64,000 bases of DNA from Thiomicrorhabdus aquaedulcis (GCF_004001325.1 NZ_AP018722.1:62001-126000); one strand, 5' to 3'. Shown: positions 1 through 10,420, counted from the first letter of the stretch. Notes: generated by a model from the sequence alone, not told the origin. A program made the numbers and translations.

Positions 1-17
1 AGGCAACTTAAGTTTGC

Positions 18-485
18 TTATTGGCCTTTATTAAACGCCACAATGGCCATTAGTTCGGCGTATTGTTGTGGGGTTAAGATGGCTTTTAACCCAAATACGC
101 ATTCTATGGTGAGTTGCATGCGTTTTTTGTCTATTTCACCCAGTTCGTCAATCAGCTTTAAACTGGTGGCTTGCTGGCCGTCTTTGCCCAGGGTTTCTTC
201 TTGCAGTTGGGTTTTTAGGTTGTGGTATTGGGCGTTAATGTATTCAACTTGCGAAAAATTGGTGCGCGCAATTTGGCGCACTTGGGTGATTTGTTCTGGC
301 GTTAACTCAAGGGTGTCTAAATTATCGATGACCACGGGCATTAACACCGCCACGGGTGAGGATGGTTTAAAGTCTTGAGCCGCTTGAGCATGGGCTAAGT
401 TGGACTGCAGAGCCAAGCTACTTAGAAGGGTGACGCTCAATAGGCAAGTCTTTAGTTTTCTGATGCGTACAAGGGAATTTAACAT
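18..485 (-). CDS. Periplasmic LTxxQ-motif (Spy/CpxP-like) protein
   Basis: About 155 residues. An N-terminal signal peptide ends near LAHAQA, followed by a mostly helical mature protein with two LTPxQ motifs (LTPEQITQ and, near the C-terminus, LTPQQYAEL). This paired motif is typical of the Spy/CpxP/CnrX-like periplasmic proteins, which act as small chaperones or metal/envelope-stress sensors. The start at 485 is preferred because AGGAG lies 7-8 bases upstream; a longer form from 515 lacks a good ribosome site. No partner sensor kinase lies next to it, so its exact role is unknown. Family placement is by motif only. Confidence 0.7.
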   Translation of the reverse strand: MLNSLVRIRKLKTCLLSVTLLSSLALQSNLAHAQAAQDFKPSSPVAVLMPVVIDNLDTLELTPEQITQVRQIARTNFSQVEYINAQYHNLKTQLQEETLGKDGQQATSLKLIDELGEIDKKRMQLTIECVFGLKAILTPQQYAELMAIVAFNKGQ

Positions 486-540
486 GGCGGTTCTCCTAGT
501 TTTGTTTTGCAACACGAATCGTTAACGGGTAAAAGTTTTG

Positions 541-858
541 TTAAGTATGACTTAATTTAAGTCCGATAATGCCGGCAATAATTAATAACACGCTGATGAT
601 TCGTCCGGCGGAAATGGGTTCGGCCAGCATAATGATACCAAAAATGACTGTACCCACCGCGCCCACACCCACCCAAATGGCGTAAGCGGTGCTGGCCGGC
701 AGGCTTTTCATGGCAAGGCTGAGCAGCCACACGCTTAACACCATAGCCACCAGCGTTCCCAGGGTCGGCCAAAGCCGCGTAAAGCCTTCGGTGTATTTTA
801 AGCCCACCGCCCAAACCACTTCAAACAGACCCGCTAAGATTAAAATAGCCCAAGCCAT
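541..858 (-). CDS. gdx: Small multidrug resistance protein, Gdx/SugE type
   Basis: 105 residues with four transmembrane helices, the normal length for SMR transporters. The N-terminal segment contains the conserved Glu of the family in [14 protein letters not shown], and [14 protein letters not shown] and IIGLKLS near the end closely match E. coli SugE, now named Gdx, a guanidinium/proton antiporter of the inner membrane. It starts 3 bases after the stop of the VIT1-like gene, so the two are probably co-transcribed. I did not recognise a guanidine riboswitch upstream of the pair. Assignment to Gdx rather than to a drug exporter is from sequence resemblance. Confidence 0.85.
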   Translation of the reverse strand: MAWAILILAGLFEVVWAVGLKYTEGFTRLWPTLGTLVAMVLSVWLLSLAMKSLPASTAYAIWVGVGAVGTVIFGIIMLAEPISAGRIISVLLIIAGIIGLKLSHT

Positions 859-861
859 CGC

Positions 862-1581
862 TTAACCCGCCGTGCCAAACAGTAAACCCACATAAGTGGT
901 TAAGCCCATCGCCAAACTTCCCCACACAAACATTCTTAACGCCCCTTTGCCCATTGGCGCACCACCGGTTTTGGCGGCCAATGCCCCCAAAGCGGCCAGC
1001 AATACCAGCGAACTGGCGGCAATGATGATGCCTAAGTTTTGCATGGGCAAAATCGCCACCAAGCCCACAGGAACCGATGCCCCAGCCACAAACGATGCCG
1101 CCGACGCCAACGCCGCTTGCAACGGTTTAGCGCTGTGGGTTTCGGTTAAGCCCAGCTCGTCACGGGCGTGTGCGCCAAGGGCGTCGTGTTGCATCAGTTC
1201 GATGGCGACTTGTTGTGCAGTCGCGGGGCTGACGCCGCGTTGTTGGTAAATTAAGGCTAATTCGGCCGTTTCGGTTTCCCAGTCGTCTTCTAACGCCTTT
1301 TTTTCAATGGCCAAATCGGCTTTTTCGGTGTCGGATTGCGAGCTGACCGACACGTATTCGCCTGCCGCCATAGACAGTGCACCGGCCACCAATGCCGCCA
1401 CCGCCACCAGCAAAACGTGCTCTTTAGACGCGCCAGCGGCCAGCACGCCCACCAACAAACTCACCACCGAAATAATGCCGTCGTTGGCGCCTAATACGGC
1501 CGCACGCAACCAACCCATGCGGTGGCTAAAGTGGGCGGTGGTTAGGTGTTGGTCGTGCATTTCTGGGGTGTAATGGGGCAT
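862..1581 (-). CDS. VIT1/CCC1-family transporter
   Basis: About 239 residues. Near the N-terminus GWLRAAVLGANDGIISVVSLLVGV is the signature first helix of the VIT1/CCC1/nodulin-21 family, which moves iron or manganese across membranes. MAAGEYVSVSSQSDTEKADLA follows helix 2, then a hydrophilic helical stretch with several acidic residues (the metal-binding region in VIT1) and three further helices. The start at 1581 has GGAG at good spacing; a TTG start at 1593 is less likely. Bacterial members are poorly characterised, so the substrate is inferred. Probably co-transcribed with the downstream gdx-like gene. Confidence 0.8.
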   Translation of the reverse strand: MPHYTPEMHDQHLTTAHFSHRMGWLRAAVLGANDGIISVVSLLVGVLAAGASKEHVLLVAVAALVAGALSMAAGEYVSVSSQSDTEKADLAIEKKALEDDWETETAELALIYQQRGVSPATAQQVAIELMQHDALGAHARDELGLTETHSAKPLQAALASAASFVAGASVPVGLVAILPMQNLGIIIAASSLVLLAALGALAAKTGGAPMGKGALRMFVWGSLAMGLTTYVGLLFGTAG

Positions 1582-1614
1582 AACGTACTCCAAAATAGAT
1601 TGTTTATAATTGAC

Positions 1615-1633
1615 CAGGCCTGGCAGGCCTGGT
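1615..1633. repeat. Two overlapping imperfect copies of the dispersed palindrome
   Basis: CCAGGCCTGG is followed directly by CAGGCCTGGT, sharing a G, in the short gap before the VIT1-like gene and against the oxygenase stop codon. Confidence 0.8.
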
Positions 1634-2283
1634 TAAAGTCCTGTGCTCTGGCATCTAAACCAACCGGCGACGCTGGTTCTGGGTTGTTGGGTGGGCAAGA
1701 CTTCGTGTGGAATTTGTTCGCTCATAAATAAAACTAACGTGCCCATTTGCGGCGTCACAGTGGCCAATGTTTGAGTGGAATCTTCATTGTAAATCACTAA
1801 CTCACCGCCCCAGTTAGCTTGCCAATCGGGATTTAAATAGAGCACGGTGGTGACCATGCGGTTGGCACGGCCTCTAAAACTGTCTAGATGTTTTTTATAA
1901 AAATCACCGCTGTTGTAGAGCGCAAAATGACTTTCGTATTGGTTTAGCCCCAAATAAAGCGCGCGGTTTAAGGTGGTTTGCAGCTCATGCATATAAGCCA
2001 AATAGTCTTGTTGCGCGGGGCTGGTTTGGTCAAGCCATTTAATGTGATCGCGCCGAATGGTTTGATTAATGTGATGCTCGCCACCGCGACCAATCCCGGC
2101 GCGTTGCAGTTCGCCTTGCGCTTCAAGCTGAGCCACTTCGTCCAGCAACGCCAAGCATAAGGCATCGGGCAGCGCGTTAGGCCAGACAAACCAACCGTGC
2201 TCTACCAACGCGTCCAACATTGCGTCTAAGACGGGTTGCGTGGCGTGATGTAGGGTTTGATTAGACAAAGCGTTTAAAGACAT
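1633..2283 (-). CDS. 2OG-Fe(II) oxygenase, prolyl 4-hydroxylase-like
   Basis: About 216 residues. The C-terminal half has the double-stranded beta-helix iron site: HLDSF supplies the HxD pair, PHEVLPT the distal histidine, and RTSVAGWF the arginine that binds 2-oxoglutarate. The layout (N-terminal helical part, then YKKHLD, LYLNPDW, GGELVIYN) resembles the SM-20/EGL-9 (PHD) group of bacterial prolyl hydroxylases, of which the Pseudomonas enzyme modifies EF-Tu. The substrate here is not known. The ATG at 2283 is preferred over a TTG at 2301, though neither has a strong ribosome site. The stop lies next to a tandem copy of the dispersed CCAGGCCTGG palindrome. Confidence 0.8.
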   Translation of the reverse strand: MSLNALSNQTLHHATQPVLDAMLDALVEHGWFVWPNALPDALCLALLDEVAQLEAQGELQRAGIGRGGEHHINQTIRRDHIKWLDQTSPAQQDYLAYMHELQTTLNRALYLGLNQYESHFALYNSGDFYKKHLDSFRGRANRMVTTVLYLNPDWQANWGGELVIYNEDSTQTLATVTPQMGTLVLFMSEQIPHEVLPTQQPRTSVAGWFRCQSTGL

Positions 2284-2345
2284 GACAGGGCACTCGTGCA
2301 AAGGTCTTTGATTATGCCGTTAAGCGGGCGACTAATCAAATAGTC

Positions 2346-5318
2346 TTAAGGATTATTGTTAACCAGGCCTGGTGAATTAAAATCACGCATAAATTGGGTC
2401 ATGTGTTTGGCATTAATGGGGCGTGAATAAAAATAGCCTTGAATGTTGTTGCAGCCGTTTTGCAGTAAAAAATCGCGTTGTTGTGCGGTTTCTACGCCTT
2501 CGGCAATCAGTTTAAGTCCCAAACTGGTGGCCATCGCAATAATGGCTTTGGTGATGGCGGCGTCGTCCTCGTCTTGGGGCAAATCGCGCACAAACGACTG
2601 GTCTATTTTAAGTTTGGTGACCGGTAAGCGTTTTAAATACGCTAGGGACGAATACCCAGTACCAAAATCGTCAATCGCTAAACTAATCCCCAGTTGGCGT
2701 ATTTGATTAAGCTGTTCTATGGCGATATCCGGGTTTTTCATTAAGTCACTTTCGGTGACTTCAAGCTCTAGCCAATGGGCTTGGCATTGAGTTTCTGTAA
2801 GAGTTTTGGTTAAGCACTTCAAAAAATCAGTTTGTTCGGTTTGCTTGGCCGACAGGTTAAGCGACAATGTTCCTGGGTTAAATCCTTGCGCAACCCATTG
2901 AGCAAACTGTTGCATCGCCATGCGCATCACCAAACGGTCGAGCTCCACAATCACGCCGGTCGATTCGGCCAGTGGAATAAATTTGTTGGGAGGCACCAAA
3001 CCCATAATGGGGTGTTGCCAACGCACCAACGCTTCCATGCCGGTAATGCAGTGGGTGAGCGCGTTGATTTGCGGCTGATAATAGACCACAAATTCTTGGT
3101 TTTTGATGGCTTGGCGCAAACTGGCTTGCATGGCGATGTGCTCAAACGCCAGTGTGGTCATATCGGCGGTGTAAAATTGAAAATTGTCACGGCCTTCATC
3201 TTTGGCGCGATACATGGCGGCGTCGGCGTATTTTAAAAGTTCTTCGGCCGTTTGTGCGTCTTTGGGGTAAATGCTAATGCCAATGCTACTGGACAAATAC
3301 AATGAGTGTTCGTCAATTTGAAAAGGTTGCTTGGTGATGTCAAGAATTTTATTGGCCAAAATCGACGCGTCTTGTGGCTGATTAAGCTCTTGCACAATAA
3401 TCGTAAATTCGTCCCCGCCTAAACGTGCCAAAGTGTCTTCTTCGCCCAGAGCACTTTTTAAGTTTGCAGCCACCATTTTGAGCACTTGGTCGCCAATGTC
3501 GTGACCTAACGAATCGTTAATTTGTTTAAATTGATCCAGGTCAATAAACAGCAAGGCAAATTGTTGGGCGTGGCGTTTAGACTTTTGAATAGTTTGTTGT
3601 AAACGATCTTGAAACAGTACCCGATTGGGTAAACCGGTTAGCGCATCGTAATGCGCTTGGTAACGTAAAAACTCTTTTTGTTGCAGCAACTGGTTTTCAA
3701 TAAAGCGGCGCTCAGTAATGTCGTCGTACGTACCTAAGGTGCCAATAATTTGGTTTTGTTCATTTTGCAACGGCACTTTTGAGGTCAGTAAATAAATAGT
3801 CTGACCATTTGAAGTGGTCTGCTTTTCTTCAAACTGGAGTTTGGGGTGGCCGGTGTTGATTACCTTTTGGTCATCGTGTCGATAATATTGCGCGTTGGTG
3901 TCTGCCCAAGGCATGTCAAAGTCGGTTTTGCCAATAAGCTGGTTTTTGTCGGTGAGTTGCGCGTCTTGTAAAAATAAGTTGTTGGCGCCCAAGTAATGGC
4001 CGTTTAGGTCTTTCCAAAATATACGTGTGGGTACGGTGTTAATTATTTTTTCGAGCAAACCATTTTGCGCCATTAAACTGTTTTCGGCCGTTTTAAGCGC
4101 GGTGATGTCGGTGTTAAAAATAGCGTAGGCCATGTGGCCTTTGTAGTGAATTTTTTGCAAAGACGATTGCACAAAATAATCACTGCCATTTTTGCGCTTA
4201 AGACGACTTTGCAAGGTTATTTTTTGTGGTTTGGGGTGTTCAATCTCGGCGCGACATGCGGGTTTTTTAAGGGTCTTTTGCATATTGGAATCAATGTGCT
4301 CTAAGCTTAACGCCATCAACTCGTCGTATGTGTAACCTAAATTTTCTAACGCGGCCTGATTGGCGTAACGAAATTTTAAGTGTTCGGGATCAATAATAAA
4401 AATTTCTTTATGGGCAATTTCAATTAAATGTGCCAAGTCTAGGTTGTCTTGTTTTAAGGCCAGCAGGTCGGTAATGTCTATGGTCGTGCCCAAAATTTTT
4501 ATAGGCAGTTGTTGTGCATCAAATAAAATTTGCGCCACCATTTCTAACATCCGTTTTTGACCATTTTTACGGATAATGGTGGCCATCACACGTTGCTTTT
4601 GGCCTGTTTTTTGCGCCTCTGTTAAGGCGTGTAACATGGCATCGCGCTCTATTTTGAACGAACGTTTTAGTACATAGTCCAGCGTAGGGGTAAAACAGGT
4701 GGGGTCTTCTTGATAAAAATCGTAAATTTCTTGCGACCACGTAAATTGATGCGTTACCAAGTCGAGTTCCCAACTGCCAATTTGGGCTATTTTTTGGGTT
4801 TCACGCAATTGTAAGGCGTTTTTTTGCAACTCTAAGTTACTTTTCATCAGCGCATTGGCGGTTTCTTGCAACACCAAAGCATTGTGTTCGGGGGCGGCAA
4901 TTTCAACCAATACAATGGCATGGTAGTGTTTGGCAATGGGCGAATTTAAGTGTGAGGTAATTTGAAACCAGCGTGTTGTTTGGTCTTTGCACATTACCTT
5001 GGCCGGAAACGCCAATAAATGTGACTGCGTTTGCTGGGCTTTTTCTAAAGCATTAAACCATTCTGCTTTAACCATGGCTTGGTATATTGGATCGGGATAA
5101 GCTTTTTTAAACCAGGCCTGGTCGGTTGGAATATCTTCTACACAATACCCTAAAATGTTTTGAAACGCGGTATTCACAAAGACAATTTGATCCAATATCA
5201 CCCCTTGGTCATTTATCATCGAACGATTTAACGTAACTGGATTGGGTAGGGCGTTTAGCAGCTCGAACCAATGCAAAATGTCATTCATATTTTGGGGGTG
5301 CTTAGAAAAAATGGTCAA
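2346..5318 (-). CDS. Multi-PAS GGDEF-EAL cyclic-di-GMP enzyme
   Basis: 990 residues with no transmembrane segment seen, so probably cytoplasmic. The first ~540 residues hold several PAS/PAC modules (for example IGSWELDL, the ITDLLALKQ joint, ITALKTAENSL, and GKTDFDMPW followed by DDITERRFIE). A GGDEF domain follows with YDALTGLPNR and intact RLGGDEF, then an EAL domain with MEALVRWQHP, NLSAKQ, IDDFGTGYSSLAYL and AEGVET, all catalytic motifs present. It could both make and break c-di-GMP. The TTG at 5318 is chosen because GGA lies at usable spacing and the next ATG (5288) has none. It may feed the LapA-like adhesin system at 57.4 kb (inference). Confidence 0.9.
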   Translation of the reverse strand: MTIFSKHPQNMNDILHWFELLNALPNPVTLNRSMINDQGVILDQIVFVNTAFQNILGYCVEDIPTDQAWFKKAYPDPIYQAMVKAEWFNALEKAQQTQSHLLAFPAKVMCKDQTTRWFQITSHLNSPIAKHYHAIVLVEIAAPEHNALVLQETANALMKSNLELQKNALQLRETQKIAQIGSWELDLVTHQFTWSQEIYDFYQEDPTCFTPTLDYVLKRSFKIERDAMLHALTEAQKTGQKQRVMATIIRKNGQKRMLEMVAQILFDAQQLPIKILGTTIDITDLLALKQDNLDLAHLIEIAHKEIFIIDPEHLKFRYANQAALENLGYTYDELMALSLEHIDSNMQKTLKKPACRAEIEHPKPQKITLQSRLKRKNGSDYFVQSSLQKIHYKGHMAYAIFNTDITALKTAENSLMAQNGLLEKIINTVPTRIFWKDLNGHYLGANNLFLQDAQLTDKNQLIGKTDFDMPWADTNAQYYRHDDQKVINTGHPKLQFEEKQTTSNGQTIYLLTSKVPLQNEQNQIIGTLGTYDDITERRFIENQLLQQKEFLRYQAHYDALTGLPNRVLFQDRLQQTIQKSKRHAQQFALLFIDLDQFKQINDSLGHDIGDQVLKMVAANLKSALGEEDTLARLGGDEFTIIVQELNQPQDASILANKILDITKQPFQIDEHSLYLSSSIGISIYPKDAQTAEELLKYADAAMYRAKDEGRDNFQFYTADMTTLAFEHIAMQASLRQAIKNQEFVVYYQPQINALTHCITGMEALVRWQHPIMGLVPPNKFIPLAESTGVIVELDRLVMRMAMQQFAQWVAQGFNPGTLSLNLSAKQTEQTDFLKCLTKTLTETQCQAHWLELEVTESDLMKNPDIAIEQLNQIRQLGISLAIDDFGTGYSSLAYLKRLPVTKLKIDQSFVRDLPQDEDDAAITKAIIAMATSLGLKLIAEGVETAQQRDFLLQNGCNNIQGYFYSRPINAKHMTQFMRDFNSPGLVNNNP
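2362..2373. repeat. ACCAGGCCTGGT palindrome (coding, PGLV frame)
   Basis: Perfect copy in the last ten codons of the GGDEF-EAL gene. Confidence 0.95.
5111..5122. repeat. ACCAGGCCTGGT palindrome (coding, QAW frame)
   Basis: Perfect copy inside the first PAS region of the GGDEF-EAL gene, read as DQAWF. Confidence 0.95.
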
Positions 5319-5383
5319 GATACATTCCAGCGTAAAAGAGCTTAACGGTTAGAAAATTAGGATTTATTAGAATTATAAATAAA

Positions 5384-5404
5384 ACCCCTCTGAGTGTTAG
5401 GGGT
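5384..5404. other. Small hairpin between divergent genes
   Basis: ACCCCT and AGGGGT are separated by 9 bases in the ~200-bp gap between the GGDEF-EAL gene and tsaC. There is no T-run of terminator type and both neighbours point away, so it may be an operator or 5' UTR structure. Confidence 0.3.
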
Positions 5405-5521
5405 GAAGCCGTAAAATTGCGAAAATAGTTTTAATTTTGTCTGTGTGCCTTATTAAAAGAAGTTTTTCTTTAAAAAAATAAGTGTTTTAACTAATGGGTT
5501 TAGGGTGCGGGCAAGGTTAAA

Positions 5522-6109
5522 ATGCGGGTCTATTTTAATCATCGTACAAGGCCAAATCGAGTGACGCATTTAACGCTATCGCAAACTGTTAGCCAAATTA
5601 ACGCCGGTGACGTGGTGGCCTATCCTACCGAATCGGTGTTTGGTTTGGGGTGCGACCCGTTTAACGAGGCGGCCGTGCAAAAATTGTTTCACGTGAAACA
5701 ACGCGAACACACCAAAGGGCTTATTTTAATTGCCGCTACCGTTGAGCAAATTGCGCCTTACGTGTTACTGCACAATCAGGCCTGGCAACAAGCGGTATTG
5801 GCCACTTGGCCAGGGCCGGTTACCTGGATTTTACCCACCAAAACCCATTTACCCAATTGGATTACCGGCGGACGCGACACCGTGGCCGTGCGCGTATCCA
5901 GCCACCCAACTGTACAAGCCTTATGTTTGGCCTGCGGTCACGCCCTTATTTCGACCAGTGCCAATCCCAGTGGACAGCCACCCGCCAAAAGCTGCGCGCA
6001 AGTTGAGGCGTACTTTCAAAATCAAATAAATTGCTTAGACGGCGCATTAGGCAATCTAAGCAAACCTACCCAAATCATCGACGCACAAACCGGCCATATT
6101 TTGCGTTAA
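5522..6109 (+). CDS. tsaC: Threonylcarbamoyl-AMP synthase TsaC (YrdC family)
   Basis: 195 residues, the short single-domain form like E. coli TsaC. It makes threonylcarbamoyl-AMP from threonine, bicarbonate and ATP for the t6A37 modification of ANN-decoding tRNAs. Visible family motifs are GDVVAYPTESVFGLGCDP (nucleotide and threonine site), KLFHVKQREHTKGLIL (the KxR...KGL basic motif), WPGPVTWILP, and ALISTSANPSGQP. AAGG lies 6 bases before the ATG. The gene stands alone. A perfect parS site is embedded at 5685-5700, within the HVKQ codons, and a near-copy of the dispersed palindrome encodes NQAWQ at 5777. Confidence 0.92.
   Translation: MRVYFNHRTRPNRVTHLTLSQTVSQINAGDVVAYPTESVFGLGCDPFNEAAVQKLFHVKQREHTKGLILIAATVEQIAPYVLLHNQAWQQAVLATWPGPVTWILPTKTHLPNWITGGRDTVAVRVSSHPTVQALCLACGHALISTSANPSGQPPAKSCAQVEAYFQNQINCLDGALGNLSKPTQIIDAQTGHILR
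5685..5700. promoter_or_regulatory. parS centromere site (ParB binding), perfect
   Basis: TGTTTCACGTGAAACA is a 16/16 match to the conserved bacterial parS palindrome, lying inside tsaC. ParB loads here and spreads along the chromosome for origin segregation. parS sites normally cluster near oriC. Confidence 0.92.
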
Positions 6110-6140
6110 CCACCAGCCATCACTACTCTATCACCGCTCT

Positions 6141-6152
6141 ACCAGGCCTGGT
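6141..6152. repeat. ACCAGGCCTGGT palindrome (intergenic)
   Basis: Perfect copy about 30 bp after the tsaC stop, flanking the REP-like element on its left. Confidence 0.95.
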
Positions 6153-6180
6153 CACTACCATAAACACCACAAAAACAACT

Positions 6181-6254
6181 CGGTCATTGCGGGCTTGACC
6201 CGCAATCTATTGCCGTTACCGCGTTAGATGCCGTGTCGTAGCACGGCATGACGA
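6181..6254. repeat. REP-like element with two hairpins
   Basis: Two stem-loops: ATTGCGGG-cttga-CCCGCAAT at 6186-6206 and ATGCCGTG-tcgtag-CACGGCAT at 6228-6249. The first recurs imperfectly at 10394-10420 and the second exactly, in the other orientation, at 57164-57185. Dispersed non-coding repeats of this look are common in gammaproteobacteria. It sits between two perfect dispersed palindromes. Confidence 0.75.
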
Positions 6255-6278
6255 TTATCTTCCTTGCTAAACAAATTC

Positions 6279-6290
6279 ACCAGGCCTGGT
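6279..6290. repeat. ACCAGGCCTGGT palindrome (intergenic)
   Basis: Perfect copy about 27 bp before the 3' end of the M48 peptidase gene, flanking the REP-like element on its right. Confidence 0.95.
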
Positions 6291-6316
6291 CACCGCAAAA
6301 TTAAAGTTAGTTAGCA

Positions 6317-7125
6317 TCACTTTTTAGCCTGTTCATACAGCGGTTGGACTTTTTGGGCGTACTTTTGTAAATCGTCTATGCGACTGCTGTGCGAGGGGTG
6401 GGTGCTTAAAAATTGCGGGGGTTGTTGGCCTCCAGATTGTTTGGCCATTTTTTGCCACAGTGTGACGGCGGCATAAGGGTCGTAGCCAGCGCGAGCGGCC
6501 AGTTCGATGCCAATGCGATCGGCTTCGACTTCGTGTTCACGGCTGTTGGGTAGGGTAACGGTCACGTTAAGCGCCATAGCGGCGGCGTCTAAAGTAGCGC
6601 CGCGCACGCCGGTAAACAGGCTTAAAGCGGTTAAACCAGCTTGCGATAATTGCGCGCGTGAGGCGCGTTCGCGGCCGTGTTCGCGTAGGGCGTGCGAAAT
6701 TTCGTGCCCCATAATGGCGGCAATTTCAGCGTCGGTCAGTTGCAATTTGTCAATGATGCCGGTGTAAAACGCAATTTTGCCGCCAGGCATGCACCAAGCG
6801 TTAATCTGATCGGACTTTAACACATTCACTTCCCATGCCCATTTGGGTGCATCGGCTCTAAACACAGCGGTTTGCGGTATCAATCGATTGGCAATGGTTT
6901 GCACGCGTTTTAATACATTGGGGTCGGTGTTAAGGGTTTTTTGGCTTTGGCTTCTTTAATAATGGCGCTGTACGCGGCCGCACCACCCTTGGTCATTTCG
7001 GCTTCGGACACCAATAAAAGCTGTTGGCGATCAACGCCCACCTCGCCTTGTTTGGTGCTGGTGGTGGTGCATGCTATAAGACTTAAAGAGAATAGCCCAA
7101 TCAGCAGGGCGCGACTGTGTTTCAT
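6317..7125 (-). CDS. M48-family metallopeptidase lipoprotein (frameshifted in this sequence)
   Basis: Read with one base added in the T6 run at 6937-6942 (A6 on the coding strand), this is a 269-residue lipoprotein beginning MKHSRALLIG, with the lipobox LIAC near residue 19. The peptidase domain has the zinc motif HEISH and the downstream HEVEADRIG glutamate, and ends with the STHPSHSSRIDDL segment usual in LoiP/BepA-like peptidases, which act in outer-membrane quality control. As printed, the frame breaks after EAKAKK and resumes as TLNTDPNVLKR. The gene follows the DUF4197 gene on the same strand and is likely co-transcribed. A sequencing indel is more likely than a pseudogene because the rest is intact. 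Confidence 0.8.
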
Positions 7126-7171
7126 AGTGGTTACCGTTTGTTGTGTAGTGTGGGTTGTGTGCCGTGAGTGT

Positions 7172-7977
7172 TTATTGACCAAATACTTTTTAAGCAGTTC
7201 TGTGCCTTGTTTTAATGGGTCTTTGCGAATGCTGGCCTCTTCTTGCCCAAGGTAATAAAACAGTCCGTTTAAGCTTTGGTCGAGCACGTGGTTTTGCAAA
7301 TCGTTTTTAACATCGGGTACAAAGGGCACCGATTTGTAACTGGCAATGGCTTTGTCGTAGGTGTTGAGTGCGCCCACCTGGCTTAACGATTGCGCCACAA
7401 TAGGGGTCATTTGCGTTTTAAGTTTGGCGGCGGTTTTAGACCTTAAATATTGGGTGGCCGAATCGTTCGCCCCGCTGTAAATTTGTTTTACGTCGTCAAA
7501 GTTCATCTGTTTAATGGCGTCAATAAACAACGCTTTGGCCTGCGGTGCGGCGGCCTCAGCCGCGCGGTTAATTTTAAGTTCTAGGTCGTCTAGGGTGCCG
7601 CCCATGCCAATTTGTTTTAAGGTAGATTGCACCGTTTTTAAACTGCCCGGTAACGCAATGTGTACTTTTGGGTCTTTATTAAACCCATCGGGAGCGCCCA
7701 GTTTTTTAACCACCACGTCAGAACCCTGCGTTAATGCCTGCTTAAACGCCGTTTGCAAGTCGCTGTTAGAAACATTGTTTGGGGTGTTTTTAGGGGTGTT
7801 GGCGTTGGATGGTGCGCTAGGTAAGGTCTGAATTTGCTTGAGCGCCTCAGCACCTTGTTGCAACCAATCGGCCTGCGCTGGTGCGTTTAGGATGACTAAC
7901 GTACTTAAAACCGTTACGGTGGTTAACAGCGTTTTTTGAGTGCAAAATGTCATGGTCGTGCCCAACTGTAAAGTCAT
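7172..7977 (-). CDS. DUF4197 family secreted protein (frameshifted at its last codons here)
   Basis: About 268 residues after adding one base to the A3 run at 7181-7183, which makes the protein end KKYFGQ and stop at 7172, as is usual for DUF4197. As printed, the frame runs on and falsely joins the start of the downstream M48 lipoprotein. The N-terminus has a signal peptide ending near APAQA, so the mature protein starts DWLQQG. The body has the repeated helical pattern of the family (IALPGSLKTVQSTLKQIG, AAPQAKALFIDAIKQMNFDD, QSLNGLFYYLGQEEASIRKDP). The family has no assigned function; location is periplasmic or surface. Start could also be at 7953. Confidence 0.75.
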
Positions 7978-8032
7978 TAAAACCCCATTGTAGCCTATTT
8001 AAAAACTAAGCAAAAAGCCCTTTTGCAGTTTG

Positions 8033-8044
8033 ACCAGGCCTGGT
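8033..8044. repeat. ACCAGGCCTGGT palindrome (intergenic)
   Basis: Perfect copy between the divergent DUF4197 and hemF genes. Confidence 0.95.
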
Positions 8045-8108
8045 TAATATAAGAACTCTTCATGTAAGCGCAATATAAGCACATGCAAAAACGCGCAATA
8101 CCGTCTAA

Positions 8109-9523
<1,415 letters not shown>

Positions 9524-9546
9524 TTTGCTGGTTTAGTCCAACTTTA

Positions 9547-9575
9547 TTGGTCAACTAAATTATTTTATGCATAAT
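9547..9575 (+). promoter_or_regulatory. Putative sigma-70 promoter for the outer-membrane protein gene
   Basis: TTGGTC at 9547-9552 and CATAAT at 9570-9575 are separated by 17 bases, about 50 bp upstream of the ATG at 9624. This is a pattern match only. Confidence 0.45.
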
Positions 9576-9623
9576 ACCTGCTGGATATAAATTGTGTTTA
9601 ATTACGTAAAGGATAGTTAAAAA

Positions 9624-10307
9624 ATGAAAAAATTAGCGTTAGCAAGCGTGTTAGGATTGGCCGGTTTAAGTTCATTTGCCGTTCAGGCATCGGGTGCACA
9701 AGGTGTGGGTGTGGCGGTTAATTACGGTTTAATTTCGGGTCCGGCGTTAGAAGTAAGCTATCCAATCAGCGATGTTTTGCAAGTGCGCGGTGCATTGTCG
9801 GCCGGTATGGGCTTGTCAGAAAGCACCAGCGATACCGACATTAACTACGATGTAGAAGCCGACGGCGGCATTCACCGTTTAAGCATGGACTACCACCCTT
9901 TTGCCGGCAGTTTCTTTTTATCAGCGGGTTATGCGTTTAATGATTTTAAATTGAAAGCCAACGGACGTGGTACGGGCAGTGTTGATGTAGGTGATGAAAC
10001 TTATGATAATGCTGACCTTAATTTAAAAGGTCAAATTGAGTGGGATAGCGCGCCGATGTTGTCTTTAGGTTTTGGCCACAGTCCAGAAGCCGGTTGGGGT
10101 GCCATGATTGAAGTCGGTGCTATCTTTACGGGTTCACCAGACGCATCTTTAGACGGAACGGGTACTTATGATAATGGTACTGTTGACGTTTCAACAGATC
10201 CTTCGTTTCAACAAGCCCTACGCGACGAAGAAGCTAAATTACAAAACGACGTGGGAGATTTTGACTTTTTACCGATTTTACAAGCGGGTGTTACGTACCG
10301 TTTTTAA
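9624..10307 (+). CDS. Outer-membrane beta-barrel protein of unknown role
   Basis: 227 residues with a clear signal peptide (MKKLALASVLGLAGL...VQA). The mature part alternates hydrophobic and polar residues as amphipathic strands (GVAVNYGLISGPALEVSYPI, FFLSAGYAFNDFKLKANG, MLSLGFGHSPEAGWGAMIEVGA) and ends ILQAGVTYRF, with the C-terminal aromatic residue used for BAM-dependent insertion. Loops are rich in Asp, Gly and Thr. Size suggests an eight-stranded barrel. I do not recognise a characterised relative. AAGGA precedes the start, and a plausible promoter lies at 9547. A bidirectional terminator follows at 10473. Confidence 0.8.
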   Translation: MKKLALASVLGLAGLSSFAVQASGAQGVGVAVNYGLISGPALEVSYPISDVLQVRGALSAGMGLSESTSDTDINYDVEADGGIHRLSMDYHPFAGSFFLSAGYAFNDFKLKANGRGTGSVDVGDETYDNADLNLKGQIEWDSAPMLSLGFGHSPEAGWGAMIEVGAIFTGSPDASLDGTGTYDNGTVDVSTDPSFQQALRDEEAKLQNDVGDFDFLPILQAGVTYRF

Positions 10308-10393
10308 GAGCGTGTTTGTAAGACCGTGGTTTAGCGTTGCATAACATTACACAACATTTTGTAACGTAATCGTTGTGGTGTGAGCCAAACGGT

Positions 10394-10420
10394 CGTCATT
10401 GCCGGCTTGACCCGCAATCT
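10394..10420. repeat. Partial REP-like element
   Basis: CGTCATTGCCGGCTTGACCC plus GCAATCT matches the first hairpin of the element at 6181 with one change (CCGG for CGGG). It lies just after the outer-membrane protein gene. Confidence 0.65.

Noticed and set aside
6910-7977. A fused DUF4197-lipoprotein of 355 residues
   Set aside because: It results from one missing base at 7181-7183 and ends by another at 6937-6942. Corrected, two normal genes with their own signal peptides appear.
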